DNA from: Elusimicrobiota bacterium
GTDB lineage: Bacteria > Elusimicrobiota > Elusimicrobia > Elusimicrobiales > UBA9959
Assembly: GCA_003482905.1 (NCBI GenBank)
Contig: DMXM01000018.1
Coordinates: 168,658 to 232,657 of the forward strand
Reading direction: 5' to 3'
Length of the DNA: 64,000 nucleotides
The notes under the pieces are model-generated. The model was not told where the DNA came from and searched no databases. It saw only the letters and a program-made list of their open reading frames with translations. Each line of letters starts with the position of its first letter. The first letter of the stretch is position 1. Made by a program: the position numbers and the translations under genes. Shown in pieces: positions 35,651 to 43,497 of this stretch.

Positions 35651-36508
35651 ATGAAAAGAACCATATTCGCGGCCGCCTTAATGGCGCTGTGCGCCGGCGG
35701 TGTTTACGCCGCCGACAAAGAACTGGCCCTGGTGAACGGTCAGAAAATAGCCCGGGAGGAACTGACAAAGAAACTCTGGTGGCAGTACGCCGCCCAGGGG
35801 CTGTCCGAGCTGATAGACGAGCGGCTGCTGCTGCAGGAGGCCGCGCGCCTGGGCGTGAAACCCGACCAGAAAGAGGCGGAGGGGCGCTTCAACAACCTGG
35901 CCGCCGGCTACCCGGACAAGGCCCAGTTCGAGACCAACCTGAAGTCCGTCGGCTGGTCCGCCGCGGACCTGCGCGACCTTATCAGCCGCCAGCTTACCAT
36001 ACGCGCGGCGGTAATAGCCGCGAAACAACTGGCCGTTACGGACGCGGACGCCAGGGACTTCTTCGACAAGAACAAGGAACGCCTGGCCGCCCCGGAATCC
36101 CTGAAACTCAGCCAGATCTTCGTGAACACCAAGGCCGAAGCCGACGACGTCTACGAGCTGCTGACCTCGGTGGGGGCGGACTTCGCCAAGCTCTCCGGCA
36201 TCAAGTCCACCGACGCCAACCTCAGGAAGAACAACGGCAGCCTGGGCTATATCTCCAAGGGCATGCTGCTGCCCGAGATAGAGAAGGAAATATTCGCCCT
36301 GAAGGCTGGGCAGTATTCCAAAGTGCTGCAAACCGGCAACGGCTTCAGCGTATTCATGGTGGAAGAGCGCAAACCCGGCCAGGACGCTTCCTTCGACAAG
36401 GTAAAGGAAGACCTGAAGATAGCCCTGCTCAACCAGGCCATCACCAAGGCCCTGCCGGAGCTGGCGGCCGAACTGCGCCAGAAGGCCAAGATAGAAGTGA
36501 TAAAATAG
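35651..36508 (+). CDS. Periplasmic peptidyl-prolyl isomerase, parvulin (SurA/PrsA-like)
   Basis: The 285-residue protein has a signal peptide (MKRTIFAAALMALCAGGVYA). A SurA-N-like helical part (about 20-130, with NGQKIAREELTKKL and DERLLLQEAARLGVKPD) precedes a rotamase domain (about 145-250: KLSQIFVNTKAEADDVYELL, NNGSLGYISKGMLLPEIEKEIFALKAGQYSKV). It would assist folding of outer-membrane or secreted proteins in the periplasm. AAGGAGG precedes the ATG. It probably shares an mRNA with mscS and ends at a bidirectional terminator. Confidence 0.92.
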   Translation: MKRTIFAAALMALCAGGVYAADKELALVNGQKIAREELTKKLWWQYAAQGLSELIDERLLLQEAARLGVKPDQKEAEGRFNNLAAGYPDKAQFETNLKSVGWSAADLRDLISRQLTIRAAVIAAKQLAVTDADARDFFDKNKERLAAPESLKLSQIFVNTKAEADDVYELLTSVGADFAKLSGIKSTDANLRKNNGSLGYISKGMLLPEIEKEIFALKAGQYSKVLQTGNGFSVFMVEERKPGQDASFDKVKEDLKIALLNQAITKALPELAAELRQKAKIEVIK

Positions 36509-36526
36509 CCGCCGCAGAATAGAATT

Positions 36527-36565
36527 AAAAAAGGCGGGCCGGAATTATCCGGCCCGCCTTTTTTT
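36527..36565. terminator. Bidirectional intrinsic terminator
   Basis: A perfect 10-bp stem (GGCGGGCCGG / CCGGCCCGCC) with a 6-nt loop has six A before it and seven T after it. It serves the parvulin gene on plus and the membrane operon ending at 36584 on minus. Confidence 0.93.
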
Positions 36566-36583
36566 GCAGGTCCGCGCGGCCTT

Positions 36584-37312
36584 TTAAGCGGCTTCCTCCG
36601 TGGAAGCGTCCTTCTTCGTGAAGAACCCGTGCAGGATAAAGTACACCACCATGGCCACCAGGATAACCTGGGTGGCGTAGAAATACCTGCCGGCGGAGTA
36701 GGTGTACAGGTCGTCGAAACGCCCGTACAAGAGCGAGAAGCGGGCCATGACGGTATTGCCGAAGGCCGCGCCGAAGTAGATCATCAGGAAGTAAATGCCC
36801 ACATTGGAGACCTTCTTCAGATGGCCCTTATGCTCCACCGAGAAAAAGAAGTAGAAGAGCACGCAGATGGCGCCGAACGCCACCAGCAGCGAATTGAATA
36901 TGGCGAAAGGGCTCATGGAGGCCAGCAGGGAGAAGGGCTTTATGGTGCCGCCTATCTGACTGATGAAGTCGGTGGAAAGGCCGGCGGGAATGGCCAGCCC
37001 GGAGCCGTAGCCCATCATGAAGGTGAACCCGTAGCGCGACACCCAGGAGATCTTGGGGATGAACTGGGTCAGCAGCGAAAGCCCCAGGATGGAGGGGATT
37101 ATCACCAGCAGTTCGCCGTTAGCCACCGGTTCCCAGATCTTCGGTATCCAGACATTGGTGACCGAAACCTGGAACAGCCAGCCCATGCCGGCGCCCAGGT
37201 ACAAATGCTCCGCTATTTTAAAGAACGGGTTGTCCTTGTACAGGAAGCTGAAGAGGAATATGGTAAGGCCCGCAGATACCCAACCGCCGATAATAAGCCA
37301 TGTTTCTGACAT
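36584..37312 (-). CDS. Membrane operon gene 4: polytopic membrane protein of unknown function
   Basis: I do not recognise this 242-residue protein. It has about seven hydrophobic segments, from WLIIGGWVSAGLTIFLFSFLY to ATQVILVAMVVYFILHGFF. A short, charged loop (VEHKGHLKKVSN) lies in the second half and the C-terminal tail KKDASTEEAA is hydrophilic. The ATG at 37312 is preferred to the GTG six nt upstream because GAGG lies 5 nt before it. It is last in a tight four-gene minus-strand operon (40079 to 36584) and is followed by the bidirectional terminator. Confidence 0.75.
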   Translation of the reverse strand: MSETWLIIGGWVSAGLTIFLFSFLYKDNPFFKIAEHLYLGAGMGWLFQVSVTNVWIPKIWEPVANGELLVIIPSILGLSLLTQFIPKISWVSRYGFTFMMGYGSGLAIPAGLSTDFISQIGGTIKPFSLLASMSPFAIFNSLLVAFGAICVLFYFFFSVEHKGHLKKVSNVGIYFLMIYFGAAFGNTVMARFSLLYGRFDDLYTYSAGRYFYATQVILVAMVVYFILHGFFTKKDASTEEAA

Positions 37313-37333
37313 AATCACCTCAAGAGAAAGTTC

Positions 37334-38158
37334 CTAGAAATATTTAACGTACAGCAGAATGATATTCGAAGTCAGGATAAGCGCCAGCACCAGCAGGTGC
37401 GCCAGGTTGAGCGCGTCTATACCGGAAGTCCCTTTGCCGGGCTGCTTGATGAGGGACTCGTACTCAGCCGCGCCTTTCATGCCGCCTATCAGGCCTTTGA
37501 GCTGGTTGGTCTGCAGGTAGGGCCCGTAACCGGGCTGGCTGATGGCGGTAACGCCGCCGGCCACCGGCACGCCGTATTTGTCGCCCACGTAAGCCACCCA
37601 GTAGTCCAGCAGCGCCGTGCCCGTAACGCTTACCACAAAGGACATATCCTTGTAATTGCGTATGCCCTTCATAACCGGCATATCGGCGATAGGCGTGCCG
37701 TTGCGGTCCTTGGTGTAGATACCGTACAGGTCCGAGGACATCTGCGTAAGCACCGCCACCACGTTGGGCTGGTACGGGAGGATCACGTAATCGACGCCGT
37801 CCACCTTGTTGTATTCCTTGGGCACCTTGGCGAAGATCTCCTCGATAAGCCCGGTGGAGCCGGCGATATAGGTGACCACGCCCACGCGCAGGTTCTTGGC
37901 GAAAGCGTGCCGCAGCAGCGCCGTGGCCATGGGATGCAGTTCGGGCCTGGTAGAAGGGTCGTAGTCCAGGGAGAACATCACGAAAGAACCGGCGGGCAGC
38001 TTGTCGAGGTTCTCGTGCACCCGGCGGGTGGCCGGGGAGATGGTCTTATTGGGCAGGCCGATGGGCTTGATTATCGGGACGAACAGCGTGATCGCCAGCA
38101 GCAGGAAGATCCAGCGCCTGTCTATCTTAAAGAACTTTTGAAGCGTTTCTTTGAACAT
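37334..38158 (-). CDS. Membrane operon gene 3: membrane-anchored protein of unknown function
   Basis: This 274-residue protein has one helix near the N terminus (WIFLLLAITLFVPIIKPIG) and one at the very C terminus (LLVLALILTSNIILLYVKYF). The roughly 210-residue soluble domain between them contains VMFSLDYDPSTRPELHPMATALLRHAFAKNLRVGVVTY and DGVDYVILPYQPN. The alternating beta/alpha pattern suggests a Rossmann-like fold facing one side of the membrane, and an exposed GYGPYLQTNQLKGLIGGMKGA stretch recalls a ligand loop. This is inference. Start chosen at 38158 (MFKETLQ), 4 bp after the previous stop. Confidence 0.75.
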   Translation of the reverse strand: MFKETLQKFFKIDRRWIFLLLAITLFVPIIKPIGLPNKTISPATRRVHENLDKLPAGSFVMFSLDYDPSTRPELHPMATALLRHAFAKNLRVGVVTYIAGSTGLIEEIFAKVPKEYNKVDGVDYVILPYQPNVVAVLTQMSSDLYGIYTKDRNGTPIADMPVMKGIRNYKDMSFVVSVTGTALLDYWVAYVGDKYGVPVAGGVTAISQPGYGPYLQTNQLKGLIGGMKGAAEYESLIKQPGKGTSGIDALNLAHLLVLALILTSNIILLYVKYF

Positions 38159-38162
38159 AAGC

Positions 38163-38831
38163 CTAGTCCTTCCCCATGTACTGTTTCTCAATGCCGAAGA
38201 TTATTTTCAGCGAGGTCACGATGGCGCCGATGGAGATGCCTATCATGATGCCGCGCTTGCCGGCCACCGCCGGGAACTGCATTATCCACTCTATCACGTC
38301 GTTCACGCCGGCGCCGGTCCAGCCCAGCACGCCGTCCCAGATTATCTGCCCCAGCGGCACTTTGCCCAGGATCAGAATAAAGGCCGCCACGAACAGAACG
38401 AAGGCCTGCATGGACTTGATCCTGAACGAGCGGTAGGCGGTGGAGACGATATAGAACGCCAGCACCGCGAACATGGTGCCGGAAAGGGCGTTATAGATGA
38501 ACTTGAACGACCAGCCCAGCGGCGTCAGGCCCGCGTCCGTCATCTGCTTGCCGTGGCTGAAGTAGGCGGGCAGCACCATGGCGAGAAAGCCCACGAACAC
38601 GAAAAGGCTGTAGCCCCAGCCGTCGCCTTTGCGCTTGATCTTGTTGTAGTGGGAGAAGAACAGGCTGATAAGCCCCAGCAGGAAAGCGAAGGCCACCACG
38701 ATGTTCTCCCATTTGTTCATGGTCTCGATGTAATCCACCGAGACCTTGTTGGGCACATAATAGGACACCAGCGTAAGCACGCCCACCACCATCACGATTA
38801 TCAGCGGTATCTGTTTTTTTATGAATTTCAT
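38163..38831 (-). CDS. Membrane operon gene 2: polytopic membrane protein of unknown function
   Basis: The 222-residue protein has about six transmembrane segments, beginning KQIPLIIVMVVGVLTLVSYYVP. A basic cytosolic loop (SHYNKIKRKGDGWGY) follows the second, and the chain ends near ISIGAIVTSLKIIFGIEKQYMGKD. No motif of a known transporter or enzyme is visible. It starts 3 bp after the stop of gene 1 and ends 4 bp before gene 3, so the four products are probably made together and may form one complex. Confidence 0.75.
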   Translation of the reverse strand: MKFIKKQIPLIIVMVVGVLTLVSYYVPNKVSVDYIETMNKWENIVVAFAFLLGLISLFFSHYNKIKRKGDGWGYSLFVFVGFLAMVLPAYFSHGKQMTDAGLTPLGWSFKFIYNALSGTMFAVLAFYIVSTAYRSFRIKSMQAFVLFVAAFILILGKVPLGQIIWDGVLGWTGAGVNDVIEWIMQFPAVAGKRGIMIGISIGAIVTSLKIIFGIEKQYMGKD

Positions 38832-38834
38832 AAA

Positions 38835-40079
38835 TTAATAACCCTTGAAGAGGTGCAGTATGCCCTGCACAAAACCGGTCCAGCCCAGCTTGGCGCCCAG
38901 GGCCACCAGTATCATGCCGAAGAAAACCGAGACCATGACCACGAGTTTGCCGAAGTCCTGAACCTTAAGGGCGCTGAGCAGCATGGGTTCCTTGGACAGG
39001 TACGCCCCGGCGGCGTAGAGTTCCTCGCCTATAAGGGTGTAGTCGCAGGCCGTAAAGAAGAAAGGCAGCTGATGCTCAACGTCGGTGCCGGCTATCTGGA
39101 TGGCGCCCGAGGTGGCGCCCACTTCGGCCAGCAGCAGGGACTCGGCCATGAAGTAGCCCATATAGAAACAGGCCGCCGGTTTTTCGCGCGAGATCATGCC
39201 GTCCACGGAGGCCGCGTAGGAGAACTGGTCCTGGCTCACGAAGAAATTCAGGTCGTCGCGGTAGGAGTCGGGGCGGCCCGCCTCCATATAGGACTGTTTC
39301 ACCACTTCCTTGCAGACGGTCATCACGATGGGGTCGTAATGGGGCACCTTTATCTGGGAATCGTACTGGGCAACTTTCTTGGAAACTTCTCCCAATATGA
39401 AAGCCGACGCTATGGTGGAGATGGAGCTCATGCCGCCGATGCCGGGCACGTAGAAGATGGGTTTGCCCATCTCGGTGGCGCGGCCGATGGCCTCGTCTAT
39501 GGCGTCCAAACCGGCTATGCGGCGTATGAACAGCCCCTTGCGTTTGGCGTGGGACACGGCCCAGAAAAAGATGACGATAAGGCCGATGAGCAGGACCAGG
39601 TTGTTAAGGCGGTCCAGGCGGAACCAGTTGCCCACCGGGGTTACGGAGACCGGCAGGGACTCAGCTATTACCAGCTTGCCTTTTACCGCCGAGACCTTGA
39701 ACTGAAAAACGGAGCCGGGCACGCCCTCCCCGAAAATATTGTTGAGCTCCACTTTTACCGCGTGTTCCGCGGCCGTGCCGTCCCAGGCCCAGAAAGGCAG
39801 CTCTATATCCTTGCCGGTCCTGGCGGCGGCGGCGAAGCGGTCGGTCTCTATCCAGCCGGCGGCGGGCTGGGAGGAAGAATAAACCACATAGACCGTGTCG
39901 GCCGCGGCGGCGGGATCTACGGGCCAGCGGAGTATGGCCGCGTTCCCCACGTCGTAGGGCATGTCCGCGGCGGTAAGTCCGGTTATGGCCGCGGGAGCCG
40001 GGGCCGGTTTAGCGGCAAAGGCGCCGCCGGCGGCAAACAGCATTAAAACGATGAGGGGGAATGCTTTGTTTTTGATCAT
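38835..40079 (-). CDS. Membrane operon gene 1: exported FN3-like domain plus large cytosolic domain
   Basis: The 414-residue protein has a signal peptide or first helix (IVLMLFAAGGAFAAK). A beta-rich domain (about 30-140, with FN3-like PYDVGNAAILRWPVDPAAA and GIPGS-type turns) follows, then a helix (NLVLLIGLIVIFFWAVSHA) and a conserved-looking cytosolic domain (about 175-370: GKPIFYVPGIGGMSSISTIASAFILG, VGATSGAIQIAGTDVEHQLPFFFTACDYTLIGEELYAAGAYLS). A final helix ends the chain. It may correspond to the DUF6754-type family; I am not certain. TATTAT lies 9 nt before the ATG and there is no Shine-Dalgarno. Confidence 0.75.
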   Translation of the reverse strand: MIKNKAFPLIVLMLFAAGGAFAAKPAPAPAAITGLTAADMPYDVGNAAILRWPVDPAAAADTVYVVYSSSQPAAGWIETDRFAAAARTGKDIELPFWAWDGTAAEHAVKVELNNIFGEGVPGSVFQFKVSAVKGKLVIAESLPVSVTPVGNWFRLDRLNNLVLLIGLIVIFFWAVSHAKRKGLFIRRIAGLDAIDEAIGRATEMGKPIFYVPGIGGMSSISTIASAFILGEVSKKVAQYDSQIKVPHYDPIVMTVCKEVVKQSYMEAGRPDSYRDDLNFFVSQDQFSYAASVDGMISREKPAACFYMGYFMAESLLLAEVGATSGAIQIAGTDVEHQLPFFFTACDYTLIGEELYAAGAYLSKEPMLLSALKVQDFGKLVVMVSVFFGMILVALGAKLGWTGFVQGILHLFKGY

Positions 40080-40124
40080 AACTGTCTAATAATAACACTT
40101 TATGGATTTTTCAGGCAAGGTCAA

Positions 40125-42290
40125 TTATCGCTTCGCCTCTATGTTCTTCATGATTATCTCTTTCATCACGTTAAAAGCGGGCGGGGTTCCCCGCGGAAGC
40201 TCGGCCGCCAACTCGTAAACCGTTACGCGGTTGAGGAACCTGCCGGACTGGACCTCGTCGCGGGCGAAGACCTCCCTGGCATGGCGCGCCCAGAACTCGT
40301 CAAAAACGCCGCGCGCACGCGCGTCCCAGTAGAACATGCGGTAGCCAACCCCCAGCTTTATGGCCTCGGCCGCGTTTATAAGCAGGTGCGTAACGCCCTC
40401 GGCGCGCAGCCGGGCGTAAAGCTCCTCGCCGCTGGCGGAGGCAGCGGCGTACTCCACCACGGGCGTCTTATCAAAAACGGAACTTACTATAAAGTCCTTT
40501 TTGAAATAAAAACTCCTGCCGTCGCCGATTATCAGGGTTTTCGACCCCGCCGGCAATTTCTCGTTTATGAACTCTATGGCCGCGTAGTGGCTGTAAGGAT
40601 AGGTAGCCTGCGTATTCGAAAGATATTCTTTTTTTGAGACCAGGCCCAGCACCGGTTTCCAGCGGCCCTGTGAATAGAATATAAGCCCGGCCCAATATAG
40701 CCCGAGGGCGCAGCAAGCCAGCGCGGCATAGGAGAGCGTGCGCCTCAGCGCCACATGGCCCCTGCCCTCCAGCGAAGCCGCTATAAGCAGCGCGGCGGCG
40801 GGGTAGGCCGGCATCAGGAAGCGCACCATCGTGGAAGCGAAAGACCAGAGCAGCCAGCCCGTGGCGAAGTAGATCCACAAAGGCGCCGTCCCCGCGGCGG
40901 GGGGGATAATAAAAAGCAGCGGCAGCAGGGCGAGGAAAAGCGGCGTGAAATAATGGGAATTGCCTATCTCCCCCATGGTTATTTTCCAGGGATGCAGCAG
41001 CCAGGCCTTGAATTCAATGGAACCCATCTGCCTGGTCTCGCCCATGAAACCCTGGATCTTCGCCGCGTCCGCGGTGGCGGGCAGGCCGAAGACGGAGGTG
41101 AGGAAAGGGAAAAAAGGGTTATGGCGGTAAACCTGGTTCTTCACCAGCCAGGGCAGCACCGGCAGTGCCGCCACCAGGCCGAAGAGCAGCGCCGAACGCA
41201 AAGCCGCCGCCGGGTTGGCGCGGCCTCTGTACAGCAGCACCAGCCCGATGCCCACCGCGGGGAAAAGACCGGTGGTTTTTACGGCCATGCCGCAGCCGGC
41301 CAGGAAAGCCGCCAGCAGCAGGAACTTTTTTTCCCCGGGCTCGTGGCGGAGCGCGGCGGCCAGAGCGCAAAGCGAAAAAAGAGTGAGCAGGGCTTCGGTG
41401 CCGGAGGACCAGGCGGAGATCTGCGTGTGCGCTACGGTATAGAAGATAAGCGCGGCCCAGAGCCCGATCCTGAATGTAAAATGCCTGCGGCCAAGGCCAA
41501 CCACGGCGGCCACGCTCAGGGCCCCGGCGGCGTAGTTTATAAACTTGGGCAGCATCTCGTCCGTCAGCAGCAGGCCCGCTGAATAGAGCATGCCGTGCAG
41601 CAGGAACAGGTTGGAATACAGGTTGTACGGCATGTCGGCGAAACCGTGCTTTAGGGCGTAAAGGTTGGGGACGGCCAGGTGGTAGACCAGCGAATCGTAA
41701 AATATCTCCGGGCTGAGCGCTCCGGCCAGGCCGAAAGCCAGCGCCGCCGCCAGCAGGGTGAAAGCGAGGAAGTCCGGAAATTCGGGCCTGAAGGACGCCA
41801 TAGCCTGCGGGGCCGGGGGGGAGGACTTCAGGGAGTATACCCCCAGCCCGGCGGAGACGGCCAGGAGCGCGGCCACCGGCCATGTATAAAGAAAGCCGGC
41901 CGCCGCCAGCGCGAGCACCGCGTGGGCGAAAACGGCCAGGCCGAGCGCCGCCGAAAAAACGGCTTCTTCCAAAGTGTCGAACGGGCCGGCCTTGGCCAGG
42001 TTTATCAGCAGAAAGCGGCCCAGCCCGGCCGTTGCCGCCAGAAAAGCCAGGCCGGCGCCGAGGGAAACCGCGTGGCCGGGCAGGGCCATGAGCGGGTTCC
42101 CCGAGAAATACTGTTCGGGCGAAAGCATTACAAAAAGAGAGTTCAGGTCGGGAGTAAAACGCGCCAGGTAATTCTTAAAGACCCAGAAGCCCCATAACCC
42201 GAAGGCCCCCCAGGCCGCCCAGGCCGGAACGCGGAGTTTTTGAGCGGGCTGCGCCGCTTTAAAAAGCTCTTTTTTATTTTTTTTGGCCAT
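40125..42290 (-). CDS. GT-C-fold membrane glycosyltransferase (ArnT/PMT-like)
   Basis: The 721-residue inner-membrane protein has some 12 hydrophobic segments in the first 560 residues, then a C-terminal soluble domain. The first extracytoplasmic loop holds SPEIFYDSLVYHLAVPNLYALKHG, with the acidic residue expected for the GT-C active site. The later YPYSHYAAIEFINEKLPAGSKTLIIGDGRSFYF is common in polyprenyl-phosphate-sugar-dependent transferases. It probably adds a sugar to a lipid or protein outside the membrane. It precedes the four-gene membrane operon by 45 bp on the same strand. No ribosome binding site is seen, and a terminator hairpin lies right before the ATG. Confidence 0.8.
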   Translation of the reverse strand: MAKKNKKELFKAAQPAQKLRVPAWAAWGAFGLWGFWVFKNYLARFTPDLNSLFVMLSPEQYFSGNPLMALPGHAVSLGAGLAFLAATAGLGRFLLINLAKAGPFDTLEEAVFSAALGLAVFAHAVLALAAAGFLYTWPVAALLAVSAGLGVYSLKSSPPAPQAMASFRPEFPDFLAFTLLAAALAFGLAGALSPEIFYDSLVYHLAVPNLYALKHGFADMPYNLYSNLFLLHGMLYSAGLLLTDEMLPKFINYAAGALSVAAVVGLGRRHFTFRIGLWAALIFYTVAHTQISAWSSGTEALLTLFSLCALAAALRHEPGEKKFLLLAAFLAGCGMAVKTTGLFPAVGIGLVLLYRGRANPAAALRSALLFGLVAALPVLPWLVKNQVYRHNPFFPFLTSVFGLPATADAAKIQGFMGETRQMGSIEFKAWLLHPWKITMGEIGNSHYFTPLFLALLPLLFIIPPAAGTAPLWIYFATGWLLWSFASTMVRFLMPAYPAAALLIAASLEGRGHVALRRTLSYAALACCALGLYWAGLIFYSQGRWKPVLGLVSKKEYLSNTQATYPYSHYAAIEFINEKLPAGSKTLIIGDGRSFYFKKDFIVSSVFDKTPVVEYAAASASGEELYARLRAEGVTHLLINAAEAIKLGVGYRMFYWDARARGVFDEFWARHAREVFARDEVQSGRFLNRVTVYELAAELPRGTPPAFNVMKEIIMKNIEAKR

Positions 42291-42336
42291 TAAACAAAAA
42301 CGGCCAGCCGGCGGTAGGGCCGCGCGCTGGCCGTTT
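42291..42336 (-). terminator. Intrinsic terminator of the GlmL cluster
   Basis: On the minus strand an 11-bp perfect stem (AAACGGCCAGC / GCTGGCCGTTT) with a 17-nt GC-rich loop is followed by TTGTTTA. It starts 12 bp after the barrel-protein stop and ends at the glycosyltransferase ATG. Confidence 0.8.
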
Positions 42337-42348
42337 ATCCCCTTTAAT

Positions 42349-43473
42349 TTATTTCTCCAGCACTTCTATATTGGCGCGGGGGACTACTATGACCTCGCCG
42401 CCGTCAAGCGTCACTTCCAGCACGCGGGCGTGGGATTCGCTTCCTATCACGGTCAGTTCCGGGGGCAGCGACTTCACGGTGCCTATCACGCCAAAATGCG
42501 GTTCGCGGATTATGCGGATAGGGTCGCCGGGTTCTATCCAGCCGCGTCCCTGGTCCTTCTTGCACTCCGTCACGTTCTTGGGGAAGCCGGGCACTATTAT
42601 CTCGGGGCGCATAACGCCGGCGCGTATCTGCGTGGCCCCGGAAACCGAGGCCTTCTCACCGTTGCGCGACGCCAGCAGCTTAAAAGTATACTCGGCCATG
42701 GGGATGGAGCCGAACCCCTCCGTCACTATCACGGTAACGCCCAGCTGCTCGCTGCCGGTGACCGCCACGCCGATATCGTAACCCAGGAGTTCGCGCAGGT
42801 CGCGGTCGTGTATGCCGCCCACCACTATGGCGTTGACGCCTACACTGATAGCGCGCTTTATAGCGGCCAGGCTCGCGTGCCGCCCGCCTATCAGTATCTT
42901 GCCCTTGTGGATATCCTTAATGGTCTCCGGCTGCAGGTCCTCGTCGGGGCTGGAAGCTACCACGGCTATTTCGCCGTTGGTCTCGCCGCCCACGCCGAAG
43001 ATGCCCTGTATAAAGGTGCCCTCGGCCTCTATCGCCACGCCGAAATTAGGGGTAACCTCGACGACCTTGCCTTTCACATAGGCCTTGATGGGCAGAACTT
43101 TGGGCGGCTCGCGCAGCAGCACCTGGCCGGTGATAAAAGAGACGGTTTCCACGGTGCCGGCCACCGGCGCCTCCACCGAGGTCTTGAACCATTTCAGGAA
43201 GGGCTTGTTCTCGGCGATGATCTCGCCTTTCATCACGGAATCGCCCTCCTTCTTGAGCATATAGCCCTCTATCTCCTCAGGGCCGACGGAAAGGCGGTTG
43301 GCCACGTTCACGGAGAAAACCTTGCCGGGCAGCTCGGTCTGGGCCACCACGTCGAGCGAATCCACCAGCTGGTCCAGGGCGGCCATTACTTTGCCGGGGA
43401 TCGGCAGCAGCCTCTTCTTCACGAGCCGCGTGCAGGGCATTACTTTGAGTCCGGGTGTATAAGCGTGCGCCAT
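42349..43473 (-). CDS. GlmL-cluster protein: beta-barrel/KOW-like protein of unknown function
   Basis: This 374-residue soluble protein has an N-terminal basic stretch (TRLVKKRLLPIPGKVM) and a barrel-sandwich-like part (about 60-130: VKKEGDSVMKGEIIAENK-type turns and SVEAPVAGTVETVS), reminiscent of biotinyl-lipoyl or RnfC folds. A middle alpha/beta domain (KGKILIGGRHASLAAIKRAISVGVNAIVVGGI) follows. The C terminus is KOW-like (GDPIRIIREPHFGVIGTVKSLP...VVPRANIEVLEK). No catalytic motif is evident. It lies 24 bp after the GlmL-like ATPase gene, so a shared function is likely. The domain reading is inference. Confidence 0.75.
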   Translation of the reverse strand: MAHAYTPGLKVMPCTRLVKKRLLPIPGKVMAALDQLVDSLDVVAQTELPGKVFSVNVANRLSVGPEEIEGYMLKKEGDSVMKGEIIAENKPFLKWFKTSVEAPVAGTVETVSFITGQVLLREPPKVLPIKAYVKGKVVEVTPNFGVAIEAEGTFIQGIFGVGGETNGEIAVVASSPDEDLQPETIKDIHKGKILIGGRHASLAAIKRAISVGVNAIVVGGIHDRDLRELLGYDIGVAVTGSEQLGVTVIVTEGFGSIPMAEYTFKLLASRNGEKASVSGATQIRAGVMRPEIIVPGFPKNVTECKKDQGRGWIEPGDPIRIIREPHFGVIGTVKSLPPELTVIGSESHARVLEVTLDGGEVIVVPRANIEVLEK

Positions 43474-43497
43474 AAATTATCTCCTTATGCTGGCAAG

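Noticed and set aside
38151..40046. Long plus-strand open frame opposite the membrane operon
   Set aside because: His/Gly-rich shadow. The minus strand has signal peptides, membrane helices and coupled starts.
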